This document shows positions 5,469-8,082 of a DNA stretch of 8,082 nt, piece by piece. Source of the DNA: Thermoplasmatota archaeon (lineage in GTDB: Archaea > Thermoplasmatota > Thermoplasmata > RBG-16-68-12 > JAGMCJ01); NCBI GenBank assembly GCA_022848825.1, contig JAJISH010000149.1, forward strand, positions 1 through 8,082, given 5' to 3'. The stretch's first letter is position 1. Each line of letters begins with the position of its first letter. A model generated the notes under the pieces. The model made no database searches, was not told the origin of the DNA, and saw only the letters and a list, made by a program, of their open reading frames with translations. Both the position numbers and the translations under genes were made by a program.

Positions 5469-6555
5469 CTTCAGGAGCTGTGAGTGAGATTTTGAAGGTC
5501 CTTGACATCCTGACCTTCCTTGCGAGAACCCCGCCGAGGGTGAGTTGGACGTTCTCGCCAAGGTTCTCGGTTTCACTCTGGAAGGAACCCTTGCGGGCAA
5601 TATGGATGTCAAAGACAGGGAATTCGCCCAGTTTCTCGAGGGGCTCATCCTCCAGCCTAAAGATTTCCGTTTCTAGAGACATCTTGAAGGGTAAATCCGG
5701 GTCAAGAATCGCCGTGGGGATCCTTCGATTCGGTGTGAAGTCGAGAAGGAAGCATATTGCTTTCACAGCTCCTTCTCTAAGCTTGGGGAGCAACTCCCTT
5801 GCTCTCTTGATCTCCTTTCCAATCTTTCCGCCACCGTGAAGGAGCTTGTTTCTAAGCTCGTAGCTACGCCTGAACAACCTTCTTCCTTCTGGCATGTTCT
5901 CCTGGAAGAAGACCTTCAGTCCTTCAAGTTGAACTCCAGATGCCAACTTCCCACCACAATGTTGGCACTTCCTGGCGGGCTCCTTGAGTGCGAGTTTTTC
6001 AGCAAGAGGGGGACTTAGAGTCTCCATTGCGATCCATGAGGCAGTGAAGCTATCTATCACGTCCTTTTCAAGTGAAGCCCTGCGATACCACCGTAACGTT
6101 CTCTGTATTCTCTCTCTCCACTCATCCTTGCATGAAGTCAGTGAGTTCAGGATTCCTAGTAGGTCATTCACATCTAACTGTCTGCGGGAGGTCATTGCCA
6201 GAGGAGGTTCAAAGAACTGGACATACTCTTGACCTTCCCTTTCCTCGGTTCCCGCCTGAAGAATGGCAACGGTCTCCACAACAGGCAAGGCGATGCCAGT
6301 CAAGAAAGAAAGGAATGTGCAAAGGGAGTCGGAAATCCTTCCACTTCGTTGTCTCGCTTGCTCGATATCTTCAGCCTCAACCTCGACGCCGAATTGAATA
6401 CCCGATTCATACTCAGTTCCGAATTCGTCCTTCATCAAGATATCCCTCATGTGAACCTTCGGATTACCGGACTGTGTGCCGTGGAATGACAGCTCGAGGG
6501 CCTTCCTTAGTCTCACCGCTGGCTCAATCTTGAGCATCCCAACATAGTGGTTCAT
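5422..6555 (-). CDS. HEPN (ApeA-like) putative ribonuclease
   Basis: The 377-residue protein from the ATG at 6555 has an N-terminal mixed domain (about 1-145), a helical HEPN-type domain (about 150-275) and a strand-rich C-terminal part (about 280-377). In the helical part, LRWYRRAS (about 154-161) and FTASWIAMETLS (about 170-181) resemble the first helices of ApeA-type HEPN domains. ELRNKLLHGG (233-242) carries the catalytic R-N-x3-H signature of metal-independent HEPN RNases. CQHC (197-200) between the helices is half a zinc-binding site; no second CxxC is visible. HEPN RNases typically cut RNA in toxin-antitoxin, abortive-infection or CRISPR-linked systems. The frame is open upstream to a GTG at 6633, but a TATA-like box 26 bases before 6555 supports a leaderless start there. 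It converges with the GNAT-like gene (58-base gap) and diverges from the AlbA_2 gene. Confidence 0.75.
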   Translation of the reverse strand: MNHYVGMLKIEPAVRLRKALELSFHGTQSGNPKVHMRDILMKDEFGTEYESGIQFGVEVEAEDIEQARQRSGRISDSLCTFLSFLTGIALPVVETVAILQAGTEEREGQEYVQFFEPPLAMTSRRQLDVNDLLGILNSLTSCKDEWRERIQRTLRWYRRASLEKDVIDSFTASWIAMETLSPPLAEKLALKEPARKCQHCGGKLASGVQLEGLKVFFQENMPEGRRLFRRSYELRNKLLHGGGKIGKEIKRARELLPKLREGAVKAICFLLDFTPNRRIPTAILDPDLPFKMSLETEIFRLEDEPLEKLGEFPVFDIHIARKGSFQSETENLGENVQLTLGGVLARKVRMSRTFKISLTAPEVKLDNVEISRRKPSS

Positions 6556-6578
6556 GGCGTTGATATGACAACAGGCGG

Positions 6579-6584
6579 ATTTAT
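6579..6584 (-). promoter_or_regulatory. TATA box of a leaderless transcript (HEPN gene)
   Basis: On the minus strand GAGATAAATC places ATAAAT with its centre about 26 bases before the ATG at 6555, the classic archaeal TATA position if transcription starts at the A of the start codon. No Shine-Dalgarno precedes that ATG, which agrees with a leaderless messenger. Confidence 0.5.
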
Positions 6585-6640
6585 CTCTACTGTTCTCCGA
6601 GCAGACCCTGGGATGCCTGTTCCATCTCCCCACATGAGAA

Positions 6641-6652
6641 AGACTTAAGTCT
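6641..6652. promoter_or_regulatory. 12-bp perfect palindrome in the divergent promoter region
   Basis: AGACTTAAGTCT is a perfect palindrome between the HEPN gene and the AlbA_2 gene. With the adjoining TATTAT it lies about 40-50 bases before the GTG at 6693, where the plus-strand promoter is expected. It could be an operator for a dimeric regulator or part of the TATA region; both are inference. Confidence 0.4.
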
Positions 6653-6680
6653 ATTATGACTCTTGAGACACTGGCGAGAG

Positions 6681-6690
6681 GGAGGGAGGA
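6681..6690 (+). promoter_or_regulatory. Purine-rich ribosome site GGAGGGAGGA
   Basis: The first GGAGG (6681-6685) is seven bases from the GTG at 6693. A longer frame from TTG at 6663 would contain this site inside the gene and has no site of its own, so the GTG is the likely start. Confidence 0.65.
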
Positions 6691-6692
6691 TT

Positions 6693-7967
6693 GTGACGGA
6701 AGAACTTGAGAAATCGCTGAAACTCGTAAAGGAGGTCATGGCGAAACGGAAGAGCCAATACTCTGGTGCGTTAGTTTCCAGTTCTCTGGTATCGAACGAG
6801 GATGGATCAGCCATCAGTAAGATTGAGGTTCTCTTCGGTGACAAGGGATTCTTGAAGGGTGTTGAAGAAGAAGAGAAGGACTACGGGAAGTGCAAGCTGA
6901 CTAGACGCAAGTTGACCATGGCAAAGGCTCAGAGAACAGTCACCGATCTCTACTCAGGAAAGGGCTGTCGGATTGACGGAGAAGAGATTGACATCAAGCC
7001 CCACGACCTCAAACCGACTGGGTTGAGTTCCTCGGAAGGCCCAGCGAGCCTTGGCTGGCCATGCCACTTCTTCGCTTCCAACGCGTCTCAAAGCAGAAAC
7101 ACGTATCTGGATGGTCCCCTTCTGTCGGCAGATGAGCCCCTCTATCCTCAGTTATCCTCGGCGGAAAGAGATTGGCTCTGCTTCGGTAGGGTAAACATTC
7201 GGGGATATGGCGGCACTCTTGGCGTGAATGTTGCGTTTCCAGATTTCAGAGCTCGATTTGGAGATCTGGAGATAGGAGCAGACAAGTTGCGGATAGATGC
7301 GCAGACGAGGCAAGCCAAGACAGATGAGATTCTTGGGAAATGGTACGTCGAGCTCGAGGGCGAACTCACGCAGTCTGATTTCGACATTGGAGATGACACG
7401 GTGGTCTTGCCCATTCATTCATTACCAGATCACGTTGAGGTTTACATGGTCGACAGGGAGACCTCAGAAGGATTGGATTGGCGTAGTTATTGGTCAGGAA
7501 GCCAGGCCCTCGAGCCAGGGGTCTCTTTTGCAGCTCACGAAGGAGACATTGACGTCTACCTCAGACAAGGAGAGAACGAGTTCGTAGAGTTCAAGAGAGA
7601 GTTCAATCCAGGTGCGCCCGGCGAGTTTCATGAATCTGTGTCAGCGTTTGCTAACACCAAAGGAGGCGTAATCATGGTTGGCATTGATGACAACGGATCT
7701 ATCGTCGGGGTCAAGGACCCAAAGCTCGAAGATAGGATAAGAAACTCTATTGACGACTCCATCCAACCACTCCCCGAGATTCGCTTTGCCAGAAGAAAAC
7801 ACCGTGGTGAAGAGATTCTTCTGATAACCGTCGAAGTTGGAAAAGACCCCCCGTACATGCTTCGGAACCAGGCTTTTGTGCGCTCTGGTGGAACGGACAG
7901 ACTGGCAGGACGACTCGAGCTGGATGCCATATACAGGAAAAAAACTGAAGGGCAATCCATTTGGTGA
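6693..7967 (+). CDS. Schlafen/AlbA_2-domain protein with unknown N-terminal region
   Basis: The protein has 424 residues from the GTG at 6693. Residues 1-20 form a charged helix (TEELEKSLKLVKEVMAKRK) and about 25-280 are an unrecognised mixed domain. At about 290-405 lies a Schlafen AlbA_2 domain (PF04326 type): ENEFVEFKREF (294-304), the hallmark AFANTKGGVIMVGIDDNG (318-335) with IVGVKD next, a central P-E-I, and the closing YMLRNQAFVRSGGTDR (388-403). AlbA_2/Schlafen domains occur in nucleic-acid-acting proteins: animal Schlafens cleave tRNA, and prokaryotic relatives are seen in regulators and defence loci. Here the domain is C-terminal and no helix-turn-helix follows it, unlike the common AlbA_2 regulator layout. 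The E-x-x-E-F-K residues could be catalytic by analogy. It is transcribed divergently from the HEPN gene across a palindrome. Confidence 0.8.
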   Translation: MTEELEKSLKLVKEVMAKRKSQYSGALVSSSLVSNEDGSAISKIEVLFGDKGFLKGVEEEEKDYGKCKLTRRKLTMAKAQRTVTDLYSGKGCRIDGEEIDIKPHDLKPTGLSSSEGPASLGWPCHFFASNASQSRNTYLDGPLLSADEPLYPQLSSAERDWLCFGRVNIRGYGGTLGVNVAFPDFRARFGDLEIGADKLRIDAQTRQAKTDEILGKWYVELEGELTQSDFDIGDDTVVLPIHSLPDHVEVYMVDRETSEGLDWRSYWSGSQALEPGVSFAAHEGDIDVYLRQGENEFVEFKREFNPGAPGEFHESVSAFANTKGGVIMVGIDDNGSIVGVKDPKLEDRIRNSIDDSIQPLPEIRFARRKHRGEEILLITVEVGKDPPYMLRNQAFVRSGGTDRLAGRLELDAIYRKKTEGQSIW

Positions 7968-8082
7968 GACGAGGGTCTAATGGCACATACGACTAGTCGC
8001 TGAAGTCGTTTTGACTCAAGCGGCGTTTGTTCCTGTTCGACTTGCTTCCAGTCGTTGACGGGCGACGTCGACGATGATGCAA
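7968..8082. other. Right-edge non-coding stretch with AGTCG/CGACT repeats; possible minus-strand gene end
   Basis: No complete gene is visible. The pentamer AGTCG, or its complement CGACT, recurs at about 7990-7999 (as the palindrome CGACTAGTCG), 8004-8008, 8039-8043 and 8051-8055. On the minus strand a frame from the edge reads VARQRLEASRTGTNAA to TGA at 8016, which might be the end of a convergent gene. Another frame reads a very basic tail to TAG at 7993. With under 70 bases visible, neither can be confirmed. Confidence 0.25.

Noticed and set aside
7628..7960. 110-codon minus-strand frame at the 3' end of the AlbA_2 gene
   Set aside because: It is antisense to the conserved AlbA_2 domain; its serine-rich translation is typical of a mirror frame.
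1..8082. CRISPR array, tRNA, rRNA, transposase or insertion-sequence ends
   Set aside because: Reading both strands I found no regularly spaced repeats, no cloverleaf pattern I could support, and no transposase or flanking terminal repeats.

Overview
The window reads as chromosomal DNA of a mesophilic-looking archaeon, most likely a euryarchaeote of the Thermoplasmata type. The grounds are a full-length archaeal Shine-Dalgarno (GGAGGTGAT) before the gene at 4758, a TATA-like box centred about 26 bases before an ATG (leaderless promoter) at 6579-6584, heavy AGG/AGA arginine use, and many small membrane proteins with acidic, glycosylation-rich or proline-rich soluble parts. This placement is inference; there is no marker gene here.

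Layout. Left part (1-3348), envelope-type genes: a membrane-anchored ectodomain protein with calcium-binding loops, cut by the left edge (1-840, +); a proline-rich membrane protein (1013-1468, -); a TlpA/ResA-like thioredoxin with a C-terminal anchor (1537-2187, +); and a minus-strand run of three small membrane proteins (3348 down to 2274). The first gene of that run is a 59-residue protein with a TTG start. The last is split by an in-frame TAG. All three share the same start context, GGGATTGA directly before the start codon. Middle (3349-3689), gene-free: three consecutive stem-loops ending in a hairpin plus six T look like a small RNA or leader. Right part (3690-7967), accessory genes: an unrecognised protein with a C-terminal membrane hairpin (3690-4736), a GNAT-fold protein resembling DUF4338/DruA (4758-5363), a convergent HEPN (ApeA-like) putative RNase (5422-6555, -), and, divergent from it across a 12-bp palindrome, a protein ending in a Schlafen/AlbA_2 domain (6693-7967, +).

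Two things stand out. First, none of the three TAG codons that would end a gene here looks like a clean stop. One is followed in frame by 59 codons encoding two more membrane helices. One is followed by 34 plausible codons up to a TAA. One is followed at once by TAA. All other genes end in TGA or TAA. This fits an archaeon that reads UAG as an amino acid (pyrrolysine is the known precedent), although a nonsense mutation explains the strongest case equally well on this evidence alone. Second, the right part brings together HEPN, Schlafen/AlbA_2 and DruA-like GNAT proteins with a membrane-anchored partner. These families recur in anti-phage or RNA-targeting systems, so the segment may be a small undescribed defence module; this rests on domain resemblance and gene arrangement only.
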